Shown here in pieces: positions 6,897 to 14,569 of a DNA stretch of 64,000 nucleotides (position 1 is the stretch's first letter; every line of letters begins with the position of its first letter). The DNA lies in the IMG/VR virus record IMGVR_UViG_3300022907_000005, positions 1 to 64,000 of that record; one strand, given 5' to 3'. Origin of the DNA: a virus. Under the pieces are notes generated by a model, which was not told where the DNA came from, made no database searches, and saw nothing but the letters and a program-made list of their open reading frames with translations. Position numbers and translations under genes: made by a program.

Positions 6897-9382
6897 GAGA
6901 ACAAATCCTCCAGTGATGCCACGGGTCGTGGGGTCCAATTGATTGCCGTTGCAATAGTATTCATAGGGTCGATAAATGCCTTCTGAAACATTAGTTCATA
7001 GTCCACATATCTATGTAAATCAAACTCCGGCGGTAGTTTAGCGTTGAATGCAATACAGTTCTCGCCAAGGTGATTAGGTTCCTTGAGATACAGAAACTTA
7101 ATCTTCTCGCCATCCTGAATGCGCTCATGCTTCATTGTCAGATTATCACGCTTCAATACATGATTGTACATCAAAGCGCCTCGTACCTGCATCGGAGTGC
7201 CTTTAGAATAGATAGAAGCAGCATCAGAATATTTCTCTAAGTTGTTGCATCCTCTAGGGAAAGCAATCTGCTCGGGAGACATTTTCTGAAAGTCTCGCCA
7301 TGTATTCTCTACGAAATCCTGCAACACACCTTCTTCAGATGTGAGACAAAGTTTCACCGCCTCGCGTAGACTGTCTCTAACAGGAGCAGGTGTAGATGAC
7401 CGAACGACCTCTAAGCCCATCACCTTCAATTTAGGTTCAGCATAACGCACACCTTCATTATCGTACACGTTCAGAGCATATCTTTTCTTCGCTACCCAGA
7501 TGCCTTTGTCAGCAATAACCTCGCGCTTGAAGTCCATCTTTTGTGCAAATGCATTTGTATAGTCAGCAATACTATCCATTGCCTTAGCAATCGTAGGCTC
7601 AATTTGATCTGAGCCAATCTTGTCAAGGGCAGTGATAATGTTTGACTTGCTTTTATTCTTGAGAAACTTCTGTACAACGCCATCCATTGTGATGTAGCAA
7701 GAGTCAGTGTCCGAATAAAACGAGTACATCTTATCCTCAGTGCCACAGACGTTGTTCAAGAAATCATCAAGTGCCTTCGCAGACTCTCGGATGACAAACT
7801 GACCTGTCATCGTGATCCCTTCAGCAATTCTGTCATCATAATACCTGAAGTACTGATTGCCCATTGCACCATAGAGTGAGTTCAATTGAATCTTTCTAGC
7901 CATCTGAAAGTTATTGTATTTAGCAATGTCCTTCTGATATTTAGGATCCTTTGTCTCCTCGTATTTGTTCTGTGCCTGAATCATCAGCTTCTTGTATTTC
8001 TGCCGATCATCAAAAAACTTTGAAACAATCTCAGGAAATAGACCTTGTTTGTCGCGTGTGAATCTAGCACCGTTAGCAGCAATAGCATAATCGCCATCAA
8101 GGTTGTACTTGCGTTCAAGCATACCCTCAACGTTTACATCAACCATACCTTGTACGAGTGTCTCAGGAGACATGTTGTATTGCATGATGATAGAAGGATA
8201 CAGAGATGTCGCGTCGAATGCCATCACCCACTTGTATTCACCTGGCTTAGGCTCTTGCACAAACGCGCCTTCAATAGAACGACCCTGCGTATCTTTACGA
8301 GCAGGAATCATAATATTTTTAGCCAGCAAGTGATTGTACAGCAAGCAGTCCCAGGTTCTTACAGGTGAAAATGTATCACGGAAGTTCGACTTCGCGTCAT
8401 ATGTCATTGTAGCAATAAGCTCAATCAATTTCATCTTTTCTTCCAAGTCATCAATCAACTTGGTGTCGATGATGTTATAGTCGATGAAACGATTCCAGTC
8501 CTTATCGTAAAACTCCTTGAAAGTATCGAAGCCGCTTTCAAGTTTACCATGACCAAGTTCTACAGATGCAATGTGATCTAGCTTGTAGGATTCTTGCGCA
8601 CTGTAGGTAAACTTTTTGTACAGATCCAGATAGTCAAGGACTGAGATGCCTTTGATATCGTAAGTTGTATCTTCACGATTGTTTCGCTTGACACCCTTGC
8701 GTCTTGTTAGGTTGTAAGGAGATAGAGAGTTCTTTGCGTCATTGCCAAACACCCTGTCCATACGAGAAACAAGATATGGTATGTCAAAAAACTCAACGTT
8801 CCAACCAGTAACGATATCAGGATACTCATTCGCCCACCATGTCCCAAATTTAGTAAGCAGTTCAGTTTCATCCTCACAAGGAACATAGTTGACACCTAGA
8901 TCTTTTGTTTCAGGACCTGGACTCCACTCACCTTCTCCCCATGTTATGATCTCCTTTGTGTCATTATTCATCAACGTGATTAGAAGAATCTTGTCAGTAG
9001 GATTGTCTACGCTAGGAAAGCCTGTCTCAGCAGTAGTCTCAATGTCCATCGACCAGATAGATAACTGAGACAAATCAAACTCGATATCGCCCTGATATTC
9101 AGTAGATAGAAATTGATATGTCAGGTCAGTCTGTCCATAGATAGGATAGTTCTGAACCTGAGAATAGCTATCTAAGAATTCTTTAGCATCTCGGTTATTG
9201 CCGAATTGAATCGGCTTGATGTTCTCCCCATACAGTCCTCTGTACGGAGAGTCGCCATCAGCACGAACATATAGCGTAGGCTTGAAGGTTCGCTTTTCAG
9301 TAAAGCGTTTGCCATCGCGCACACCACGCAAGAATACTTGGTTACCATACTGCCAAGCCCAGCTGTAAAATTCGTTTTTCAT
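6893..9382 (-). CDS. 43: DNA polymerase gp43 (family B)
   Basis: The N-terminal 3'-5' exonuclease carries WSMDIETTAE (Exo I), NVEFFDIPYL (Exo II) and YNIIDTKLIDDL (Exo III). The polymerase domain carries DATSLYPSII (motif A), QLNSLYGAMG (motif B) and YSDTDSCYI (motif C). The C-terminus ASLEDLFS resembles the gp45 clamp-binding tail of T4 gp43. The start at 9382 (MKNEFYSW) is preferred because the longer ATG at 9391 lies within the -10 box of a perfect promoter. That promoter would begin transcription at about this ATG, so the early mRNA may be leaderless; no ribosome site is visible. Confidence 0.95.
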   Translation of the reverse strand: MKNEFYSWAWQYGNQVFLRGVRDGKRFTEKRTFKPTLYVRADGDSPYRGLYGENIKPIQFGNNRDAKEFLDSYSQVQNYPIYGQTDLTYQFLSTEYQGDIEFDLSQLSIWSMDIETTAETGFPSVDNPTDKILLITLMNNDTKEIITWGEGEWSPGPETKDLGVNYVPCEDETELLTKFGTWWANEYPDIVTGWNVEFFDIPYLVSRMDRVFGNDAKNSLSPYNLTRRKGVKRNNREDTTYDIKGISVLDYLDLYKKFTYSAQESYKLDHIASVELGHGKLESGFDTFKEFYDKDWNRFIDYNIIDTKLIDDLEEKMKLIELIATMTYDAKSNFRDTFSPVRTWDCLLYNHLLAKNIMIPARKDTQGRSIEGAFVQEPKPGEYKWVMAFDATSLYPSIIMQYNMSPETLVQGMVDVNVEGMLERKYNLDGDYAIAANGARFTRDKQGLFPEIVSKFFDDRQKYKKLMIQAQNKYEETKDPKYQKDIAKYNNFQMARKIQLNSLYGAMGNQYFRYYDDRIAEGITMTGQFVIRESAKALDDFLNNVCGTEDKMYSFYSDTDSCYITMDGVVQKFLKNKSKSNIITALDKIGSDQIEPTIAKAMDSIADYTNAFAQKMDFKREVIADKGIWVAKKRYALNVYDNEGVRYAEPKLKVMGLEVVRSSTPAPVRDSLREAVKLCLTSEEGVLQDFVENTWRDFQKMSPEQIAFPRGCNNLEKYSDAASIYSKGTPMQVRGALMYNHVLKRDNLTMKHERIQDGEKIKFLYLKEPNHLGENCIAFNAKLPPEFDLHRYVDYELMFQKAFIDPMNTIATAINWTPRPVASLEDLFS

Positions 9383-9389
9383 AGCACAC

Positions 9390-9418
9390 ATTATATATCA
9401 TAATAAGGGGGGTGTCAA
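9390..9418 (-). promoter_or_regulatory. Consensus sigma70 promoter for gene 43
   Basis: On the minus strand, TTGACA (9413-9418), a 17-nt spacer and TATAAT (9390-9395): a perfect match to the bacterial housekeeping consensus. It begins immediately after the stop of the LSm-like gene. Seven nt separate the -10 box from the gene 43 ATG. Confidence 0.92.
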
Positions 9419-9751
9419 CTACTTTGTAGCCAAAGGAGTCACAATTTCTTTATTCGGTGTGATGATAGGTGAATTGGTGCCGTAGAGTTTCTCATATTCT
9501 ACAATGAGTTCCTTCTTAGGATTTACTACAGCAGTTACCGCTGCGGGCATGATATGAGCAGTTGCGTTTTCAGCGTACGGTACCCAAGGAGCAAGCCCAA
9601 TTTGCGCTTGATTCGGGTTGTCATCATTCGGCATCAATATGATAATCGCTGGCTGATTGACTTGAATTAAGTCTCTACCTTCAATTTGAATATCAGTTAC
9701 CTTTGCGATAATTTCTTCGCCAGTGATCAGTTTTATTACTTGTATTGACAT
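9419..9751 (-). CDS. LSm/Hfq-like small beta-barrel protein A, 110 aa
   Basis: The product starts MSIQVIKLITGEEIIAKVTD, the strand-turn-strand pattern (xxLxxGexixAkv) typical of small LSm-like beta-barrels. It continues with GLAPWVPYAENAT and LIVEYEKLYG. A second protein at 31779-32153 has the same layout, including an aligned LKPW and a final EY segment, so the two are paralogues. Homologues are widespread in marine T4-like phages without assigned function; RNA binding or oligomerisation is inference. A TAGGA site precedes the ATG, and the strong hairpin 9769-9786 lies upstream. Confidence 0.6.
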   Translation of the reverse strand: MSIQVIKLITGEEIIAKVTDIQIEGRDLIQVNQPAIIILMPNDDNPNQAQIGLAPWVPYAENATAHIMPAAVTAVVNPKKELIVEYEKLYGTNSPIITPNKEIVTPLATK

Positions 9752-9768
9752 AATATATTCCTAAAGTT

Positions 9769-9786
9769 GGGGGCGTTACCGCCCCC
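9769..9786 (-). terminator. GC-rich hairpin after hsp20
   Basis: GGGGGCG (9769-9775) and CGCCCCC (9780-9786) form a 7-bp GC-only stem with a 4-nt loop, just after the hsp20 stop and before the LSm-like gene. There is no clear T-run, so it may be an mRNA-stabilising hairpin or a weak terminator. Confidence 0.6.
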
Positions 9787-9792
9787 GTTGTG

Positions 9793-10269
9793 TTAGTCTT
9801 GAATGAATTCGGGTTCACTCTTTTTACTGCCTACTTTAATTTCGACAGGTCTTTTTTCTTCTGGTACTACATGCTCCAGTGAAATGTAAAGAATACCATC
9901 CCTAAAGTCTGCGCCAGTTACCTTTACATCATCCGTCAAAGCGAATGTGCGTGTAAAGTTTCTAGCACCGATACCTTTATATAGATAGCTTCTATCATCC
10001 TCACCGCGTTCTTGTACACCCTGGACAACAAGTTTGTTGACATCGGGCACAACATGAATATTGAATTCATCGTCAGTGAATCCTGCACAAGCCATTTCAA
10101 TGGTGTACAAGCCTTCGCCTGACTCGACAATATTATACGGGGGATAATTATTTGATGTGTCTGGGATTGTATTTAAACTTTCAAACATTTTTTCAAAACC
10201 AATCGTGAATGGTTTCATGTCGTTTGCGAGTTCGTTTAAATTAGCCGCAGTGAATCTTCGGGTTACCAT
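9793..10269 (-). CDS. Small heat-shock protein Hsp20 family, 158 aa
   Basis: An alpha-crystallin domain spans about residues 40-140: NIVESGEGLYTIEMACAG, LVVQGVQERG, KGIGARNFTRTFALTDDVKV, GILYISLEHVVPEEKRP. Hsp20 proteins are ATP-independent holdases, and phage copies are common in marine T4-like genomes. The start is ATG 10269 (MVTRRFTA) with GGAG 7 nt upstream; a TTG further out is less likely. A late promoter at 10326-10333 suggests late expression, so a role in virion assembly or host-stress tolerance is plausible. Confidence 0.9.
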   Translation of the reverse strand: MVTRRFTAANLNELANDMKPFTIGFEKMFESLNTIPDTSNNYPPYNIVESGEGLYTIEMACAGFTDDEFNIHVVPDVNKLVVQGVQERGEDDRSYLYKGIGARNFTRTFALTDDVKVTGADFRDGILYISLEHVVPEEKRPVEIKVGSKKSEPEFIQD

Positions 10270-10325
10270 GTGTTTCTCCAATTAAGCGAGTTTATGTTAT
10301 TGAAGCCCTTTCGGCACTTCAAACG

Positions 10326-10333
10326 TATTTATA
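10326..10333 (-). promoter_or_regulatory. T4-type late promoter before hsp20
   Basis: Exact TATAAATA on the minus strand, between the stop of the 2OG-oxygenase-like gene (10335) and hsp20. The predicted leader is about 50 nt. Confidence 0.8.
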
Positions 10334-10334
10334 A

Positions 10335-10958
10335 TCAAATAGCCGATAATTTAGATTTTATTTTGTTATATGGTTCAGTGAAATATAGTTGAAAATTTAT
10401 TCTGTCCTCAGTAGATACACTGACGTTATGTGGTTGTTGAACATTTAATAAATGAGGAGTAGTGTAGCAGTAGGAAAACTTAGGCTTCTCAGAGTTGACG
10501 CTTTCATAAAAATTTATTGGTGTCACATGTCCTTGTAACGGAATAGATAGAACACAGTTTCGATACATAAGAGTATCAACATGTACTGGGACTTTTTCAT
10601 TAGCACGAATGAATGTTAGACCTGCAGTAAGACACGCGGTGTCACCTTCGCAATAACGCCACATCAAATCCATAGCCAGCTTTCGGTGTTCAAGTTTCCA
10701 AAAATTGTATACCGACAATCTTACTAGATAATCGCCGTCAGTTCTATCACCAAGTTCAGATTTATTTTGATCATAGAAATCAGATGCTGCCTGTTTTAAT
10801 TCAGGATCATCAACGTAGTCTTCGATATGTGCAACATCAGAAGAACCACCTCTAACGTAATTCTCTGATTGTTTTACTTCATGAAATATATTTAGAAGTT
10901 CAATTTTTTCTTCTGTGTGTAGAAGATCTGCAACAGGCCACAAGTAATTGAATTTCAC
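10335..10958 (-). CDS. 2OG-Fe(II) oxygenase-like protein, 207 aa, GTG start
   Basis: The central segment has VPVHVDTLMYRNCVLSIPL followed by PHLLNVQQPHNVSVSTED and RINFQLYF. The spacing HxD ... H ... R fits the iron and 2-oxoglutarate sites of double-stranded beta-helix dioxygenases. Such enzymes hydroxylate proteins, nucleic acids or small molecules; the substrate is unknown. The start is GTG (10956-10958) with GAGG 5 nt upstream. It sits between hsp20 and regA. A second, unrelated-looking 2OG-type gene is at 62117-62749. Confidence 0.6.
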   Translation of the reverse strand: MKFNYLWPVADLLHTEEKIELLNIFHEVKQSENYVRGGSSDVAHIEDYVDDPELKQAASDFYDQNKSELGDRTDGDYLVRLSVYNFWKLEHRKLAMDLMWRYCEGDTACLTAGLTFIRANEKVPVHVDTLMYRNCVLSIPLQGHVTPINFYESVNSEKPKFSYCYTTPHLLNVQQPHNVSVSTEDRINFQLYFTEPYNKIKSKLSAI

Positions 10959-10968
10959 GTTTACCTCA

Positions 10969-11382
10969 CTATGGTTTTTTACCTATGTTATATTTAGTAA
11001 CAAGGTCCCATTCATCTTTATCTTTATATGAGATGATTTTAATTTGACTCATCTCTGCCACATTTTCATGTAACGCTGGCTGTAAAATTTCTAACAGCCC
11101 CCAATCTGAAAGTAACTTAGCAATTATATTTCTTCGCATCAAATCCTCATCATCAATATTCGCTAACTTACCATCTAAAGCAAAAAGTTCTTTGAAGTGT
11201 GTGATGAAGTATTGCCCTCGCTTGTGCAAGATATGACAAGATTGATACAAAATTTTCTCTTTACGAGAGACAACACCGATACGAGATAAAGTTTCTCTGA
11301 TCTTTAAAAAGTCATCGGGTTCAGCGAGTTTGATTTCCAATGGAGCATAGCCAGGATAATCAATGTTAAAAAATTCACTCAT
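10969..11382 (-). CDS. regA: Translational repressor RegA
   Basis: RegA binds ribosome-site regions of early phage mRNAs and represses their translation. The sequence matches T4 RegA through EPDDFLKIRETLSRIG, KILYQSCHILHKRGQYF, HFKELFALDGK and KHEW-like DEWDLVTKYNIGKKP. Length is 137 aa against about 122 in T4, the excess being an N-terminal extension (MSEFFNIDYPGYAPLE). It keeps the T4 neighbourhood regA-62-44-45. A late promoter lies upstream (11420-11427). Confidence 0.92.
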   Translation of the reverse strand: MSEFFNIDYPGYAPLEIKLAEPDDFLKIRETLSRIGVVSRKEKILYQSCHILHKRGQYFITHFKELFALDGKLANIDDEDLMRRNIIAKLLSDWGLLEILQPALHENVAEMSQIKIISYKDKDEWDLVTKYNIGKKP

Positions 11383-11419
11383 TATTTTATTCCTATTGAT
11401 ACATAATGTTTCGTACCAA

Positions 11420-11427
11420 TATTTATA
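11420..11427 (-). promoter_or_regulatory. T4-type late promoter before regA
   Basis: Exact TATAAATA on the minus strand between genes 62 and regA; predicted leader about 32 nt with AGGA before the ATG. Late transcription of a repressor of early genes would help to shut them off. Confidence 0.75.
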
Positions 11428-11438
11428 AAAAAGAGTAT

Positions 11439-11891
11439 TTAACGCCCCCCTTTGTTCAACCTCTGCTTGATAACCTCGATATTTTTGTCAGTCAATATGC
11501 GTAATGCATCAGCCGCTTTAGTATTGCTGTAGCCATAATACTCTTTTAAGATATCAATCAACTCTTCCTTTTCAGGCTTCATCCATTTGTTATATCTTTT
11601 CTTAGGGCGAACAACATTCAAAAGAAAATCATATTGTAGTTTTTTGTCAAGATGCGGACGAGAGTTCATTTCATTCGCAGCAATCACCGTGTCAGGGCCA
11701 TAGCTCATAGCCTTATTGACGATGAAAGGATTGTATTGCCTTTCACTCCAATCATCGACGATAAGATTTTCTTTGCTATGATTAATCGTGTTCGCAAAAT
11801 CGAAAGGACTAATTGCCTTTTTCTTTTCCTTGAAAGACTCCTCGTCGTACTGCTCGGTAGGCTTACCTAACTCTTCAAGATAGCTCGACAT
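11439..11891 (-). CDS. 62: Clamp loader small subunit gp62
   Basis: gp62 joins a gp44 tetramer to load the gp45 clamp. The protein is 150 aa (T4: 187) and shows the family pattern SPFDFANTINHSKEN, YNPFIVNKAMSYGPDTV, LQYDFLLNVVRPKKRYNKW and a C-terminal helical part. It has no ATPase motif, as expected. Its start overlaps the 3' end of gene 44, which should keep the two subunits coupled. Confidence 0.88.
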   Translation of the reverse strand: MSSYLEELGKPTEQYDEESFKEKKKAISPFDFANTINHSKENLIVDDWSERQYNPFIVNKAMSYGPDTVIAANEMNSRPHLDKKLQYDFLLNVVRPKKRYNKWMKPEKEELIDILKEYYGYSNTKAADALRILTDKNIEVIKQRLNKGGR

Positions 11892-12807
11892 TCGCCATGA
11901 TCTCCGTTAGACAAGCAGTAAGATTGATCTCTTGGTCAGCACAAAACGCAGCCTTATACTGATAGTCAGCAATGATTAGCACTAACTGCGGGACTTGCTT
12001 GACCTTAGGAATCAGAGTATCATATACCTTACGATACACTGACTGCGGGTCAGAGTCTACACTATTAGCGACCCACTGTCGCATCTTCTTGAAGTCCTTG
12101 TCTCTAAGGGCGTCTACGAGAGCCTTAGTGCTAAGTTCTGCTAGATTACTCAGTACACCCTCGTCAATCACACCACCAGCACCATAGCGTTGTAGCTCGT
12201 TCAGAACCCTACGATAGTCAGGGAAATGCTTCATCAGCAGTTCAGCAAGAACCTTATCATTGTAATCTACCTTCTCTTTCTTGAGAATATCCATCATTCG
12301 TTTGTGAAACAGCCCAGCCATCTTTTTCTTCTGACCGTTCACAAGTTTGAATTCAACCACAGTAGTTCTACTGTGAAGAGGAGCAATGATTCGATTCTTG
12401 AAGTTACAAGTAAAGATAAACCTACAGTTCTTAGAAAACTCCTCGATGAATGCACGAAGAGCAGGCTGTGTAGAGTTCGGATTCAGATAATCAGCCTCGT
12501 CTAAGATGACAACCTTAGGCTTACCTTCAAATGAAACTGTACTAGCAAAGCCTTTGATCTTTGTCCTGAGAACATCGATGCCTGATTCTTCAGACCCGTT
12601 GATTACAATGTAATCGCAGCCGAGTTCATTGCAGAGAGCGCGGGCAACAGTAGTCTTACCTGTACCCGCTGTCCCGCAGAGAAGCATGTTAGGAATTTCT
12701 CCAGCCTCGATAAACTGTTGAAATACTTGTTTCTGCGCGTCAGGCAAAATACATTCTTCCAACGTCCGTGGTCGATATTTTTCAACCCACAAGAATTCAT
12801 CTGACAT
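11875..12807 (-). CDS. 44: Clamp loader ATPase gp44 (AAA+)
   Basis: This is the AAA+ clamp-loader subunit. Walker A is GTAGTGKTTVAR (about residue 45), Walker B is VVILDEADYLN, sensor 1 is RFIFTCNFKNR, and the arginine-finger SRC-like region is LHSRTTVVEF. Length is 310 aa (T4: 319). GAGAGG precedes the ATG. It works with gp62 to open and load gp45, and it is separated from gene 45 here by a peroxiredoxin gene, unlike in T4. Confidence 0.95.
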   Translation of the reverse strand: MSDEFLWVEKYRPRTLEECILPDAQKQVFQQFIEAGEIPNMLLCGTAGTGKTTVARALCNELGCDYIVINGSEESGIDVLRTKIKGFASTVSFEGKPKVVILDEADYLNPNSTQPALRAFIEEFSKNCRFIFTCNFKNRIIAPLHSRTTVVEFKLVNGQKKKMAGLFHKRMMDILKKEKVDYNDKVLAELLMKHFPDYRRVLNELQRYGAGGVIDEGVLSNLAELSTKALVDALRDKDFKKMRQWVANSVDSDPQSVYRKVYDTLIPKVKQVPQLVLIIADYQYKAAFCADQEINLTACLTEIMANVELS

Positions 12808-12835
12808 AAAAACCTCTCATAATAAAAAACACAGT

Positions 12836-13480
12836 TTAACTCATTGTTGCTTTGGAGTCAATACCGTCAGACAAGTTTAGGGTCAATTGCCTACCACCTT
12901 CTTTCGATTGCTCCTTTAGCCAAGCCAGGATGTTTTGCGGTGTCGTTTCTCCATAAGGATCATCGTCTACATTATCACCGTAACCTGGTTCAACAAAAGC
13001 CTTCTCAACACGCATATCGTCTACGATCATTGCATACCGCCAAGAGCGAACACCAAAACCGAAGTTGTCTTTTTTCACATCCATATGCTGGAATGTAGTG
13101 AACAAAGCAGAGCCATCAGGAATAACCTTGACGTTCTTTAGCCCTGAAGCCTTAGCCCAAGCATTCATTACGAATGCGTCATTTACTGATAGACAAAAGA
13201 TTTCATCGATTCCTTCTGCTTTGAATTCATCGTACATCCTTTCAAAATCAGGTAGTTGATGAATTGAGCAAGTAGGTGTGAATGCACCAGGCAACGAGAA
13301 TATGATTACTCGTTTACCTGCTACTAGATCAGCGGTTGTGACATTTTCCCATCGAAAGGGATTGCCCTCAGTGATAGTGTCATCTCGCACTCGCATGCGA
13401 AAAATTACATTCGCAATAAGCATATTATCTGGAGTGTTTCCCGATAGATCCGACTTAAACATATCTGCATTACCTGGCAT
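12836..13480 (-). CDS. Peroxiredoxin (Prx5/AhpC-TSA type), 214 aa
   Basis: The thioredoxin-fold peroxidase motif PGAFTPTCS holds the peroxidatic Cys, and GVRSWRYAMIVDD holds the conserved Arg and strand of the Prx5 group. VSVNDAFVMNAW-type residues (seen as LSVNDAFVMNAWAKASG) also match. It would reduce hydrogen peroxide or alkyl hydroperoxides in the host cytoplasm. The start at 13480 (MPGNADMFKS) has AGGAG upstream; the longer frame overlaps gene 45. Position between genes 44 and 45 inside the conserved replisome cluster suggests insertion of a host-derived gene. Confidence 0.9.
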   Translation of the reverse strand: MPGNADMFKSDLSGNTPDNMLIANVIFRMRVRDDTITEGNPFRWENVTTADLVAGKRVIIFSLPGAFTPTCSIHQLPDFERMYDEFKAEGIDEIFCLSVNDAFVMNAWAKASGLKNVKVIPDGSALFTTFQHMDVKKDNFGFGVRSWRYAMIVDDMRVEKAFVEPGYGDNVDDDPYGETTPQNILAWLKEQSKEGGRQLTLNLSDGIDSKATMS

Positions 13481-13490
13481 AATTTTTCTC

Positions 13491-14147
13491 CTAAATAACT
13501 GAGCTAGGTTCAAGTGCTAACCAATACTTCATATCAGATGAAGTGCTAGATAAGTACATGAATTTTTTCTTTGAAAGCGTAACATCATATTCGCCCGTGA
13601 TCACCTTGAAGTTCTCCACTGCGAGGCGGCAATCAAAGTCAAGATCGCTTTCACCTATGACATGCCTGAAAGTGTTGCTCTTAGGAGTTGAGGGGTCGCC
13701 GACTGATAACGTCACCGTGCCGCCCTTAGCAACTACACTCAGCATTGGCGCAGATACAATTGCAGCAGCCTTCATTATCATATTCACTTCTTCAGAAGTC
13801 AAAGTAAACTTATAATGCTCATCAACCTCAATCGTTTTGTCTGGTGCTGCGACAACAATGCTAGGATCAGCATAGTAGTATTCAAATTGACTTTGATCCT
13901 TGCCTACTGTCATACTACTCTCACCGAATGCAACATCAGTATCATCCATCAGAGTGAGAAGTGCCAACAGACTATTGAGATCATAAATCGCAAACTCACG
14001 ATCAAATGTCTCAGAGATTGTAGTGCGAGAAAAAATGTTTTTCCCCGTGCTAATCGTCGCTAGAGTGTTACCCTCACGAACAAGGATGTTCGTGTTGATA
14101 CTAGCATAGTTTTTTAGAATGTCCAGGGTGGACTTCGATATTTTCAT
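13491..14147 (-). CDS. 45: Sliding clamp gp45
   Basis: gp45 is the trimeric processivity clamp and, in T4, also the mobile activator of late transcription through gp33 and gp55. The N-terminus MKISKSTLDILKNYASIN, the segment FAIYDLNSLLALL and the end YWLALEPS match T4 gp45, and length (218 aa) is close (T4: 228). A sigma70 promoter with its -35 box in a hairpin lies upstream (14179-14207). Proteins ending in gp43-like tails in this window are candidate partners. Confidence 0.93.
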   Translation of the reverse strand: MKISKSTLDILKNYASINTNILVREGNTLATISTGKNIFSRTTISETFDREFAIYDLNSLLALLTLMDDTDVAFGESSMTVGKDQSQFEYYYADPSIVVAAPDKTIEVDEHYKFTLTSEEVNMIMKAAAIVSAPMLSVVAKGGTVTLSVGDPSTPKSNTFRHVIGESDLDFDCRLAVENFKVITGEYDVTLSKKKFMYLSSTSSDMKYWLALEPSSVI

Positions 14148-14178
14148 AAGATAGCTCCATACTATAATTTGTCGTCAC

Positions 14179-14207
14179 ATTGTACATAATATTCAAGTAG
14201 AAGTCAA
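14179..14207 (-). promoter_or_regulatory. Early-type sigma70 promoter for gene 45
   Basis: TTGACT (14202-14207), 17-nt spacer, TACAAT (14179-14184) on the minus strand. The -35 hexamer is exactly the loop of a 7-bp inverted repeat (14195-14201 with 14208-14214). Confidence 0.8.
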
Positions 14208-14214
14208 TCTACTT
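14195..14214. repeat. Palindrome with a -35 box as its loop
   Basis: AAGTAGA (14195-14201) and TCTACTT (14208-14214) are perfect reverse complements; the 6 nt between them are the -35 hexamer of the gene 45 promoter. This could be an operator or a short hairpin in read-through RNA. Confidence 0.75.
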
Positions 14215-14528
14215 TATTCAGAAAAGGTCAACTGAATCTTTCCACTACTTTTAGACGCATCGATTATTTCACGATCTGTTGTAGTCTCATTCAAAGCAGC
14301 AGTAAATGCTGCGGATACAGTTTCAAGGTCAACATCATCAGGGAATCTAATTTGAATTGTAGATGTCAACCCGTCATCAGAAGTTATCTGAGAAAAGATG
14401 CCGTTGTAATCATCACATATGGTAGTGATCGCAGCACTGTAGTTGTCAGTTACTGATGTTGAAATGCCTTCCCAAAAAACATCGGTTAATGAATCTCGGG
14501 TAGAAGTTAGTTCGTAAATGTTTGCCAT
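14214..14528 (-). CDS. Hypothetical protein, 104 aa
   Basis: A soluble, acidic, Thr/Ser-rich protein with alternating beta pattern (STIQIRFPDDVDLETV and SGKIQLTFSE). No known family, signal peptide or membrane helix. It stands alone behind an exact late promoter (14555-14562) with GAGG before the ATG, so late expression is likely, and it may be a minor virion or assembly protein. Its stop abuts the palindrome of the gene 45 promoter. Confidence 0.65.
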   Translation of the reverse strand: MANIYELTSTRDSLTDVFWEGISTSVTDNYSAAITTICDDYNGIFSQITSDDGLTSTIQIRFPDDVDLETVSAAFTAALNETTTDREIIDASKSSGKIQLTFSE

Positions 14529-14547
14529 TTGTCAATCCTCAAAGTTA

Positions 14548-14569
14548 CTTCTCTTATTTATAAGAGAAG
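14548..14569. repeat. 22-nt perfect palindrome over a late promoter
   Basis: CTTCTCTTAT (14548-14557), TT, ATAAGAGAAG (14560-14569). The TATAAATA late promoter occupies the centre. It can form a 10-bp hairpin in RNA or bind a dimeric protein. Confidence 0.85.
14555..14562 (-). promoter_or_regulatory. T4-type late promoter inside a palindrome
   Basis: Exact TATAAATA on the minus strand; predicted leader about 21 nt with GAGG before the ATG at 14528. Confidence 0.8.

Noticed and set aside
9382-9391. Upstream ATG at 9391 as gene 43 start
   Set aside because: It lies inside the TATAAT box of the promoter, so transcripts from that promoter would not contain it.
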